Part shown: positions 44,383 to 51,088 of the stretch, piece after piece
How positions within the stretch are numbered: the first letter of the stretch is position 1
Layout: every line of letters begins with the position of its first letter
Source: Psychrobacillus sp. OK032
Lineage (GTDB): Bacteria; Bacillota; Bacilli; Bacillales_A; Planococcaceae
DNA length: 51,088 nt
Assembly: GCF_900111345.1 (NCBI RefSeq)
Contig: NZ_FOGY01000013.1
Span: 1-51,088 of the forward strand
Reading direction: 5' to 3'
Position numbers and translations under genes: made by a program
The notes under the pieces: generated by a model
The model's input: only the letters and a program-made list of their open reading frames with translations
Database searches by the model: none
What the model was told of the DNA's origin: nothing

Positions 44383-44829
44383 TCACTCATAAGTCTTTTC
44401 TCTTTTGATATGTTTAATAAAATTGTTGCCCGAAACAATAATATCCAATATTCCCTCTGGATAAAATTGTCTTTCGCTTAATTGAGAAATTGTACGCCAA
44501 ACAAGCTTGATTTTTGGAGTTTCTTTATGCAAAAGATAATTCATTGCATTATTATTACTTGAACACCAATGGATTAAGGTGCAATCATGCCTTCTCTTCC
44601 CATCATACTGAATAATACTTTCACTAATACAAGCAAGTTGGCCAATGTTCAAAGCTAAATCAAATTCTTCAATTAGCTCCCTTTTAATAGCTTCACCTGC
44701 TGTTTCGCCGAATTCTATACTTCCACCCGGAAGACGGTAAAAACTTTCATCAAAATCACATTGCACAAGAATTTCTGTCTTATCTTCATTAACGATAATC
44801 CCTTCAGCCCTTAACAAAGGCACATTCAC
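44383..44829 (-). CDS. Nudix hydrolase
   Basis: 148 residues. The Nudix box GGSIEFGETAGEAIKRELIEE lies at about residues 35-55. The helix-loop-helix and RELIEE metal ligands are intact, though the last Gly of the consensus is Asp (FDL). It would cleave a nucleoside diphosphate linked to another moiety. Nudix genes are frequent in integron cassettes. Stop three bases from the attC-like site. Confidence 0.87.
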   Translation of the reverse strand: MNVPLLRAEGIIVNEDKTEILVQCDFDESFYRLPGGSIEFGETAGEAIKRELIEEFDLALNIGQLACISESIIQYDGKRRHDCTLIHWCSSNNNAMNYLLHKETPKIKLVWRTISQLSERQFYPEGILDIIVSGNNFIKHIKREKTYE

Positions 44830-44884
44830 ATAACCAGCTCCTTGATTGTTGTATATTAACCTTCTACCTTTCTATTCAAAAACC

Positions 44885-44922
44885 CTTCTTCAACTAAACT
44901 GCTGCGTTAGTTCAATAAGAAG
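44885..44922 (-). repeat. attC-like site, left simple site only
   Basis: CTTCTTCAACTAAACTGCTG and CGTTAGTTCAATAAGAAG without centre or right end. The lipoprotein gene at 44969 therefore lacks the usual downstream terminator hairpin. Confidence 0.7.
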
Positions 44923-44968
44923 TCGGATATTCCTAAAATGTAAACTAGTTTTTTCCACAATCACAAGA

Positions 44969-45343
44969 TTATTTATCTTTTTTTTGAGTAAAATTAATTT
45001 TAGCAACATCACTAATAATCGGGAGGTTAGGCTCTTCTGCCACTTGCACCTGACTATCAACCCATATTTCAACATTTTGGTCTTTTTCAAAATTTGCAGC
45101 TGAATAATACTTTGTATCCAACTGAATAATTCCCTCGCCATCATCATTCAGCCCAAAACCATTTCCCTGGATTAACAGTTGAGCTTTATTTTCATCAACT
45201 TTTACTATTATTCCTTTAATATCTGCCGAACGATTATATTCACTATTAACCTTTGGATTTGCAGGGTCTTCAACAGATTGTTGATTACAAGCAGATAATA
45301 ATAACACTAAAATAAAGGCAAATAATAACTTAATAATTTTCAT
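44969..45343 (-). CDS. small lipoprotein, DUF3221-like
   Basis: 124 residues. Signal with lipobox LSAC at 16-19. The mature part is a short beta-barrel-like domain (IKGIIVKVDENKAQLLIQG, QNVEIWVDSQV), the pattern of DUF3221/YobA-type OB-fold lipoproteins of bacilli (assignment tentative). Anchored outside the membrane. AGGGGG before ATG. Confidence 0.72.
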   Translation of the reverse strand: MKIIKLLFAFILVLLLSACNQQSVEDPANPKVNSEYNRSADIKGIIVKVDENKAQLLIQGNGFGLNDDGEGIIQLDTKYYSAANFEKDQNVEIWVDSQVQVAEEPNLPIISDVAKINFTQKKDK

Positions 45344-45389
45344 ATTATACCCCCTCGTATATTTTAGACGTCAAATAGTCATTTAGTTT

Positions 45390-45482
45390 CCTTATTCAAC
45401 TAACCTGCCGCGTTAGTTCAATAAGAAAAGAGTTGCCTAAGCAACCCCATGATCTTTAACTAAGCACCCGTAGTGAAATAAG
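45390..45482 (-). repeat. attC-like site, centre type d
   Basis: CCTTATTCAACTAACCTGCC and GCGTTAGTTCAATAAG, GAGTTGCCTAAGCAACCCC, right end TTTAACTAAGCACCCGTAG with two one-base losses. Confidence 0.8.
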
Positions 45483-45487
45483 CGACA

Positions 45488-45787
45488 TTAAAATAAATCA
45501 CCCAGACTTACTATTATTCCAATAATTGAAAGGGCGAACACTAACAATATCAATAAAATTATAATAGGGGCTATCTTCTTCAAAAAGCCTTCTTCTTTGT
45601 TTTTAAACGCCAAATAGCTAAGTATCAGACTAAGAACACCTGCGAAAATAGAGGTGAAAAATAATATTTTTAGAAGTACAACCATCGAAGCTTCAGGCTC
45701 TTGTGGTGCAATTGCATAAGAAGTAAAAATAGTTATTGCACAAATAATACTTAATATGGCAGACCACTTGCTATATTTTTTGTTCAT
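45488..45787 (-). CDS. small membrane protein, 99 aa
   Basis: Three hydrophobic segments (9-27, 35-63, 74-95) with a basic loop (FKNKEEGFLKK). Unrecognised; resembles DUF-type inner-membrane cassette products. AGGGGAAC before ATG. Confidence 0.65.
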   Translation of the reverse strand: MNKKYSKWSAILSIICAITIFTSYAIAPQEPEASMVVLLKILFFTSIFAGVLSLILSYLAFKNKEEGFLKKIAPIIILLILLVFALSIIGIIVSLGDLF

Positions 45788-45885
45788 TGTGTTCCCCTAC
45801 CTTTAAACCGTCGTCATCTCTATATTAGAACCGACAGATTTCAAGTTGTTTTGGTTACTTATTTATTCATTTAACACTTCAATCG

Positions 45886-46785
45886 TTAAACTAATATTAC
45901 TGGCTCCAATACCCAGTCTTTTGAACCGTATTTTTCATCATCAGATCCTCTAACATCTTTGGAAATTTTATTTTCTATAATTAAATCACGGAACTTCTTA
46001 CTGAATAAGGTCTTTTTGTATACATATCTGCCGTCGTGGGTCCATTCGGCTGGTAGGTATATATCCGAATCCATATCTTTTAAGTCTTCTTTATCGTAAT
46101 GAAATGGTCCATATCTAGTACGTTTGATACCGCAAATGCATGGTTCTGGTTCTGTAGCAAAATAAAAGTATACCATTTGAGAACTCCAATTAGGGAGAGT
46201 GTGTTTCGGTATAATTTGATATGCTTGTTGACTACCCGATTCAGGTCCTTTATGCACCACAGGATTTAAATCATATCCTTTAAGGTTCCATTTGTTCATT
46301 AAGTCTACCATTTTCTCAGAAACTACCCAAAAGGGTCCTACATTTACCATATATCTATCTTTGATTTTGGATGTATCTATTACTAACGGAGAAAGTTGAT
46401 CTCTCTGAATAAGTCCGCAGACTTCACAAAATGTTTCCTTATGAAACTTTGTTCCTTTATCTTCTAAAAATGCACTTTGAGAATTGCCTGTGGAGTCCAA
46501 AACAAATAATGGAGACTCCCTATATTCATCATCTGAACAAATGAAACTAATTTTTTCACCGATAAAATCAATTTTCAATTGTTTTTCTAAGTATTCATAA
46601 ATCACTTTAACAGTGTCATAGTTTATACTTTTATCAAGAGGAACCTTAATATTAAAGGTAACTTCAGATGTCCTACTACCCACTTCGGGGAATTCTACAA
46701 AAATATTATAATTATTAAATATCTTAATGACTTCACTTCGAAGTTTCGAGTCAGTAAAAAATGACATTCCCAGTTCGGTTTTCAA
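45886..46785 (-). CDS. hypothetical protein, 299 aa, with CxxC pairs
   Basis: Soluble. A CEVCGLIQ motif (near 141) and CICGIKRTRYG (near 240) could bind zinc. The second half has aromatic-rich turns (PNWSSQMVYFYFATEPE, PAEWTHDGRYVYKK). No family recognised; size and lack of signal would suit an immunity-type protein. Start TTG after AGGAGG. No attC-like site lies between its stop and the gene at 45488; they share a unit. Confidence 0.6.
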   Translation of the reverse strand: MKTELGMSFFTDSKLRSEVIKIFNNYNIFVEFPEVGSRTSEVTFNIKVPLDKSINYDTVKVIYEYLEKQLKIDFIGEKISFICSDDEYRESPLFVLDSTGNSQSAFLEDKGTKFHKETFCEVCGLIQRDQLSPLVIDTSKIKDRYMVNVGPFWVVSEKMVDLMNKWNLKGYDLNPVVHKGPESGSQQAYQIIPKHTLPNWSSQMVYFYFATEPEPCICGIKRTRYGPFHYDKEDLKDMDSDIYLPAEWTHDGRYVYKKTLFSKKFRDLIIENKISKDVRGSDDEKYGSKDWVLEPVILV

Positions 46786-46802
46786 TACACTAACCTCCTA
46801 TG

Positions 46803-46833
46803 TAACTTTGAAGCACCCCGTTAGCGAAATAAG
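46803..46833 (-). repeat. attC-like site, right end only
   Basis: TAACTTTGAAGCACCCCGTTAG and CGAAATAAG. Left half and hairpin are absent. Confidence 0.65.
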
Positions 46834-46849
46834 ACAAGATGGATACTCA

Positions 46850-47044
46850 TTAATCGCTGTTAATCTTATCATCCACATTATTTCTTTTAGGTTTGACAAG
46901 CCAAATTACGAATAGAAAAAACAGTCCAAAGCAGATTCTATATAACGTATTTAAAACTCTACTACTTTCTTCAAATAAATCTGTTGATAAAATAAAACTT
47001 AAACAAAATCCAATAATAAAAATAACGAAATAGCGAAATTTCAT
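46850..47044 (-). CDS. small membrane protein, 64 aa
   Basis: Two hydrophobic segments (4-20 and 32-50), a positive end (KPKRNN) and AGGGGTG before ATG. Unrecognised. Only about 25 bases separate its start from the upstream site, so a promoter would have to lie within or beyond that site. Confidence 0.55.
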   Translation of the reverse strand: MKFRYFVIFIIGFCLSFILSTDLFEESSRVLNTLYRICFGLFFLFVIWLVKPKRNNVDDKINSD

Positions 47045-47067
47045 TTCTACACCCCTATTAATTAAAA

Positions 47068-47157
47068 GTTCTTCTTAATCTAACCCGCTGCATTAGTTCA
47101 ATAAGAAAAAAGGCTTTACTCCTTCTTGAAGTAAAGCACCCGTTAGCTTAATAAGGA
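47068..47157 (-). repeat. attC-like site, type a
   Basis: AGTTCTTCTTAATCTAACCC and GCATTAGTTCAATAAG, GGCTTTACTCCTTCTTGAAG, GCACCCGTTAGCTTAATAAG. Confidence 0.85.
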
Positions 47158-47165
47158 ACAATAAC

Positions 47166-47790
47166 TTATAAATCAGGTTTAATGTATTCTCCTGTTGAAG
47201 CATTAAAGCCCGCTGCTTTCATTTCTGTCCTATCACTATTCCAACCTACCACTAAGATCATGGTAATTAATGTTGGTCTCTCGATTTTTTATAAGCATAA
47301 AATTATAACCTTTCGCCCAGTCTCTACCAGGATAAACATTGCCCATTTTCAGTGCTTTTTTAAGCAACTCTGGTGAATCATATTTAATATCTTCTAAGAC
47401 AATAAAATCCTTTTTGGGATAAGGCGAGTTACCATCCACTGTTAAATCTTTTTTTTCTTCAATTTCCCCTTTATAAATGGTTACCAAAAAATTCTTATGA
47501 GTATCTGGTACTCCAAAATTAATATTCCAATATTTTCTTTTCCCGTTGCTTCCAATTGACTTCTCAGCCTTATCATCTAAATCTATATTTATCGCATCTA
47601 GTAATTGTGCATTTTCATCCCATTCCAAAGCAGCAGGATATGCTAATTCAATCGCTTGTTTTATTGATAATTCTTGTTGTTCATCGACTTTAAATGTACC
47701 TTCAGCTGATTCTATTGAACCAACAGATATTTTCTCAACAGCCCCAATTGAAATTATCAAAAGTAAGACAACAAAAACTATTTTTTCCAT
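47166..47790 (-). pseudogene. secreted PepSY-like protein, frameshifted near the C-terminus
   Basis: Signal peptide (VFVVLLLIISIGAVE), then ELSIKQAIELAYPAALEWDENA and PGRDWAKGYNFML, matching the N-domain of the protein at 41231-42697. The frame ends early at 47236. Deleting one base of the T6 run at 47285-47290 restores FMLIKIERPTLI and a further 30 residues (FNASTGEYIKPDL) to 47166, which again match the paralogue (SFNARNGDI). So the gene is one indel from intact, or the sequence is wrong there. Confidence 0.72.
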
Positions 47791-47828
47791 TTTCTTATAC
47801 CCCTTTTAGGGGTATTCTTTCCAAACCT

Positions 47829-47860
47829 TGTTCAACTATACTGCTTCGTTAGTTAATAAA
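47829..47860 (-). repeat. attC-like site, collapsed
   Basis: GTTCAACTATACTGCTTCGTTAG and TTAATAA: only one simple site remains. It supplies the stop codon of the gene at 47849. Confidence 0.65.
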
Positions 47861-48541
47861 TCTTAAATCGGGTGAAGTTTGAAATTCAATTGATTTCGCT
47901 TGATACATTTTATCACGATATTCATAAACAATTACAAATTGACCAACAAAGCCAGCTGGAGAAATTTGACCAGAGATTGTAGCAATAAGTTGATGATCTT
48001 TTACTTCATATTTAGTTACACCGCCAAAAGCAATATCCTCAAATAAGTTTGTAGGTTTTATTTTTAAAGGGGTTATATCAACTTTATACACTTTATCACC
48101 TATTTTTATTTCGGCTTTTTCAGTCGATAACTTGGTTTTTACGTTTTTATAAATAATTGCTAAAGGGTTATCAACTAGTACGTCAATCAATCCGTTTGTA
48201 TATCCATAAACATAAATTTCTTGCTGTAATAAACCAGTGCCATAGCCTTGGTTCAGAATGATGATTAACTCTTTCTTTTTATCTTTGTTAATGTCTTCGT
48301 AGTATATTTGCGGGGAATAAGTAATATTATTAGCAACGTTTATCCAAAAAGGTCTTGAGTAAACCTCCCCCTTGAAATCAAGTTTGAAATCATAATATAA
48401 ATCATTCATTTTTTTAGCGTATAAGGTTATATTCTCTTTTCTTGACTTTGCAACGATATCATATCCTTCAATTTCTGCCCTTGGGTTATTAGGGACAATA
48501 ACAAGAAGAAATGCCATTATAAAAGTAATGTATCTTTTCAT
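47849..48541 (-). CDS. secreted protein with FG-GAP-like repeat, 230 aa
   Basis: Signal peptide (YITFIMAFLLVIVPN), no lipobox Cys. Near residue 85, YYEDINKDKKKELIIIL is an Asp-rich calcium-type loop as in VCBS/FG-GAP repeats. The rest is beta-rich. Function unknown. The last residues, Phe-Ile-Asn-stop, are read from TTTATTAACTAA, part of the collapsed site. Confidence 0.68.
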   Translation of the reverse strand: MKRYITFIMAFLLVIVPNNPRAEIEGYDIVAKSRKENITLYAKKMNDLYYDFKLDFKGEVYSRPFWINVANNITYSPQIYYEDINKDKKKELIIILNQGYGTGLLQQEIYVYGYTNGLIDVLVDNPLAIIYKNVKTKLSTEKAEIKIGDKVYKVDITPLKIKPTNLFEDIAFGGVTKYEVKDHQLIATISGQISPAGFVGQFVIVYEYRDKMYQAKSIEFQTSPDLRFIN

Positions 48542-48580
48542 TAGTTCAACACCTCATTTTAGTGTTCCCTAAAATGTTTG

Positions 48581-48673
48581 CTTATTCAACTAAACTGCCG
48601 CTTTAGTTGAACAAGAATAAAGGCTGTCTACTGACAGCGTTGTTCTGCTAAAGCACCCGTTAGTTGAAGAAGG
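48581..48673 (-). repeat. attC-like site, unique centre
   Basis: CTTATTCAACTAAACTGCCG and CTTTAGTTGAACAAG, centre GGCTGTCTACTGACAGC, right end CTGCTAAAGCACCCGTTAG. In gene orientation GCTGTC-AGTA-GACAGC is the terminator stem. Confidence 0.85.
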
Positions 48674-49345
48674 TTAGACATTAAAATTACTCGTTTCAAT
48701 AAGTATTCCTTCCTTATCAAGCCTTTTGTAATTGTAAGGAATATGGCTTAATTTCTCGTATTTTTCATTCCAAATTATATTTACGAAAGAAGAGGGTTCT
48801 TTTAAAAAATGGGTAGGAGACGCGTTTTCGTAACGAAAACATTCATTCGGGTATGTTTTTTCGAACCCAAATAATTTCAGTACATCTTCTTCGAATGCAA
48901 TTCCACCGATTTTAAACTCATAACTGGAATACAATTCTTTAAGAAAACTTGTAAAGCCTGTAAATTCCTCTTTCATTATTCCAACTTGGTCACATTCTGG
49001 TTCATCATTTTCATCTCCATAAAACCAAAAATTAACCATTAGTGCATTTGGAGAAACCACTTCTAATTGTAATGTCGCCTTACGTTTCCTTAATATATAG
49101 ACATATAATCTTAATTTTAATGAGTGCAATTTAATGGTTTGCGGATTTTCTTCATCATAGGGATAACCTCTATTAAAAAAATCAATAATTTCATCAACGT
49201 TTTCGTCAACAATTTCAATTTTATTTGTAACCTTTGATAAATTATTAATAATATCCTGTACTGTTTTCGTTTTCTTTTCTTTAAGTTCCAATAAGAAACT
49301 AACTTCGAGGAAAGGACCTCCTTGCAACCATTGGGACCACTCCAT
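48674..49345 (-). CDS. hypothetical protein, 223 aa
   Basis: Soluble, acidic, alpha/beta (WSQWLQGGPFLEVSFLLELK start; ANALMVNFWFYGDEND-like middle strand region). No motif recognised. Strong ribosome site AGGAGG. Its stop touches the attC-like site. Immunity-like in size and composition only. Confidence 0.6.
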   Translation of the reverse strand: MEWSQWLQGGPFLEVSFLLELKEKKTKTVQDIINNLSKVTNKIEIVDENVDEIIDFFNRGYPYDEENPQTIKLHSLKLRLYVYILRKRKATLQLEVVSPNALMVNFWFYGDENDEPECDQVGIMKEEFTGFTSFLKELYSSYEFKIGGIAFEEDVLKLFGFEKTYPNECFRYENASPTHFLKEPSSFVNIIWNEKYEKLSHIPYNYKRLDKEGILIETSNFNV

Positions 49346-49389
49346 CTATAATTCCTCCTAAATCATTTAATAAATATACATTCTATTTT

Positions 49390-49484
49390 CTTATTGAACT
49401 AACCTGCTCCGTTAGTTCAATAAGAAAAGTGAGCTGTATTATCAGCCCTACATTTTACTAAAGCACCCGTTAGTTGAAGAAGTT
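49390..49484 (-). repeat. attC-like site, unique centre
   Basis: CTTATTGAACTAACCTGCTC and CGTTAGTTCAATAAG, centre GAGCTGTATTATCAGCCC, right end TTTACTAAAGCACCCGTTAG. Confidence 0.85.
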
Positions 49485-49487
49485 ATT

Positions 49488-50141
49488 TTACATTTTAGGT
49501 AATATTGTTGTTAGTTCAATTAAGTCATCTATTACCAAATCAGCCTGTGCGAGTTCATCTTCTTGTGCAAAATCAAAATTACATCCAATTGCAATTAAAC
49601 CATTATCTTTAGCTGCATTTATATCAGATAGACGGTCTCCGACTACTGCTGCTTTTTTTATACCATATTTTTTTAGAATTGATTTAACTAAACCTCCTTT
49701 ATCCAACGTTTGTATTTGTTGAATACTAAATGTTTCAGTCACCCAATTATTTAAATCATAATAACTCACTATTGCGTTTAAGTATTCCGTTAAACCATTA
49801 CTCGCTATGTAAATTGAACAATTATTCTCTTTTAAATAAGTAAAAACTTCCTTTACATTGGGATATAAAGCACCTTTCCCACTTCTTATGTTTTCAACTA
49901 ATCTTTCCAGAAAATAAGCATCGGTTTGTTCTCTGTCTTCCTTGGAATGATTAGGCAACAAAGCTTCCCATACTTTTGGTAAAGGTACACCCATAATTTC
50001 ACGATATTTATCAATAGGGGTTACTGTATCCCATTTATTTAATGACCGCAAATGGTTAAAAGTATCATCAAGTGATAATTCTAAAATTTTATCTGTTTGA
50101 AATAGAGTTCCATCCATATCAAAAATCAGTGATTGTAACAT
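49488..50141 (-). CDS. HAD-superfamily hydrolase
   Basis: 217 residues with the four HAD motifs: DMDGTLF (nucleophile Asp8), IASNG (Ser/Thr), the conserved Lys near LDKGGLVKSILKKYG, and VGDRLSDINAA. The cap is C1 type, so a phosphoglycolate phosphatase-like or beta-phosphoglucomutase-like phosphatase. Substrate unknown. Good ribosome site (AGGGAGAG). Its stop lies a few bases from the site. Confidence 0.88.
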   Translation of the reverse strand: MLQSLIFDMDGTLFQTDKILELSLDDTFNHLRSLNKWDTVTPIDKYREIMGVPLPKVWEALLPNHSKEDREQTDAYFLERLVENIRSGKGALYPNVKEVFTYLKENNCSIYIASNGLTEYLNAIVSYYDLNNWVTETFSIQQIQTLDKGGLVKSILKKYGIKKAAVVGDRLSDINAAKDNGLIAIGCNFDFAQEDELAQADLVIDDLIELTTILPKM

Positions 50142-50214
50142 TGCTTTCTCTCCCTTTTTCCATATCTGAATAGCCTCTAAATTTTAACATAGCGACAGGG
50201 TAGTCTGATCAATT

Positions 50215-50295
50215 CTTATTGAACTAACCTGCCGCGTTAGTTCAATAAGAAAAAAGCTTTACCCCTTCTTAAAGTAAAGCACCCGTTAGTTATAT
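50215..50295 (-). repeat. attC-like site, type a, with perfect left simple site
   Basis: CTTATTGAACTAAC-CTGCCGC-GTTAGTTCAATAAG: perfect 14-bp arms and a 7-bp spacer. Then AGCTTTACCCCTTCTTAAAG and GCACCCGTTAGTTAT. Best example of the recombinase-core shape. Confidence 0.9.
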
Positions 50296-50343
50296 ATAAA
50301 GACCAACACAATAATTGCATATAAATAAAGTGACAATAAGTAA

Positions 50344-50628
50344 TTATTTCTTACCTTTTAGTTCTAAAAGTATAGGTGCTATATTTAGTAAGATAGAAAC
50401 AATTGTCAAAAACCATAATGCCCTTTCCATACCAGGTACTACATCCAATAAAGCTGCCCAATCTTCCACTTTTACCCACTGAGATACAAGACTGTATTCT
50501 GAACAAAGTGTTAAGGCTGTAAATGATAACCCTATCGCCATAGCAAGCTTATAATCCTTTCCTGCTTTATACATATAAAGATTTATAAAAGTTGCTACTA
50601 TTGCAATAACCCCAAATATTATCCACAT
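50344..50628 (-). CDS. small membrane protein, 94 aa
   Basis: Three hydrophobic segments (2-20, 27-45, 68-88) with a tryptophan-rich loop (SQWVKVEDWAALLD). Unrecognised. GGGGGAGG before ATG. Confidence 0.65.
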   Translation of the reverse strand: MWIIFGVIAIVATFINLYMYKAGKDYKLAMAIGLSFTALTLCSEYSLVSQWVKVEDWAALLDVVPGMERALWFLTIVSILLNIAPILLELKGKK

Positions 50629-50783
50629 AACTATACCTCCCCCTTAAATTCTTTTATTATCTACGATAGGCAATAATTCCTTCTTCCACTAAACACTCCC
50701 TTTACTATAAAACGTTTGAAACGAATTGATGTTCCAATTTTAAATAAACTCCCCTCTTAAAAATGTCAAAAATCGATTTTTTC

Positions 50784-50866
50784 TTGTTCAACTAAACTGC
50801 CGCTTTAGTTTAAGAAGAAAAAGGCTTTACTCCTTCTTGAAGTAAAGCACCCGTTAGTTGAATAAA
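50784..50866 (-). repeat. attC-like site, type a, last in window
   Basis: CTTGTTCAACTAAACTGCCG and CTTTAGTTTAAGAAG, GGCTTTACTCCTTCTTGAAG, GCACCCGTTAGTTGAATAA. The array is still going at the window edge; 50867-51088 shows no gene. Confidence 0.85.
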
Positions 50867-51088
50867 ATATTTTTCAGACATCGTACATTTTCTATATCTA
50901 AGCTGCCTAACCCTTTGTTTTCGTTACTACTAATAATTGAAGCTGTCCTACTTTTTTCGAATCATGCTACCAATATTACTCCCAAAACCAATCTTTTTCA
51001 TCCTAACCTCCCCTTTTCCAAAATTTGATCATAGCTATGATGGTACTATTTCTCTATAATCTATTTTTAGAACAATATTGGTTTTAGA

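Larger units (their letters stand above)
12757..50866 (-). mobile_element. integron-like gene-cassette array
   Basis: About 35 units, almost all minus-strand, are separated by 35 full or partial copies of one composite site. Each site has two inverted-arm simple sites flanking a variable hairpin. A tyrosine recombinase lies at 31326-32165 with a lone simple site on its 5' side. Units are small membrane, secreted and unknown proteins plus typical cassette enzymes. Duplicated units break exactly at site ends. The organisation is integron-like, but the recombinase lacks the IntI-specific insertion, so this is not a canonical integron. Alternative: a very dense TIR-bounded repeat family inserted into a gene-poor accessory region. 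Right end open. Confidence 0.65.

Noticed and set aside
3081..50866. A CRISPR array
   Set aside because: The repeats are 80-140 bp, hairpin-bearing and separated by genes of varied length, with no short regular spacers and no cas genes.

Overview
The window is AT-rich DNA from a Gram-positive bacterium of the Bacillaceae/Planococcaceae type (Bacillus, Lysinibacillus, Psychrobacillus or a relative). This rests on AGGAGG-like ribosome sites with frequent TTG starts, Firmicutes families (DUF896, NupG-type permease, MocR, BCAT) and many lipoproteins with a Leu-x-x-Cys lipobox. No rRNA, tRNA or CRISPR was seen.

Positions 1-12,600 look like ordinary chromosome with genes on both strands. They hold an MBL-fold hydrolase divergent from an MFS transporter, a methyltransferase, an esterase with two decayed relatives, an MFS/LysR divergent pair, a broken DUF606 gene, and a BCAT-EamA operon divergent from a MocR regulator with paired operator-like repeats.

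Positions 12,750 to at least 50,870 are different. About 35 units, mostly one small gene each and nearly all on the minus strand, are separated by 35 copies or fragments of one repeat (two more lie upstream). Each full copy has a left part made of two inverted arms (AACTAAC/GTTAGTT) around a 6-7 bp spacer, an exchangeable central hairpin, and a right part ending GCACCCGTTAGTTGAA. This is the topology of an integron attC site: two simple sites flanking a variable palindrome. A tyrosine recombinase (31,326-32,165, +) sits in the array. Its 5' end faces a lone simple site (31,221-31,250) and then a divergent run of units, which is the intI-attI-cassette geometry. The array continues beyond its 3' end. 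Read with the genes, the central hairpins are intrinsic terminators, so each unit appears insulated.

The cargo is typical of cassettes: small membrane proteins, lipoproteins, secreted proteins, DUFs, a phosphotransferase, a Nudix, a HAD, an acyltransferase, a DJ-1/PfpI protein, and a UMP-kinase-like gene behind a leader-peptide attenuator. Larger units hold complete regulated systems: a guanine-riboswitch nucleoside operon, a MarR-controlled flavin monooxygenase pair, and a WYL/PfpI block. Recent movement is shown by a hydrolase unit present twice (about 95 percent identical) and an ORF-less 210-bp block present twice with one difference. Several genes carry frameshifts, four of them in or beside homopolymers, so some pseudogene calls may be sequence errors.
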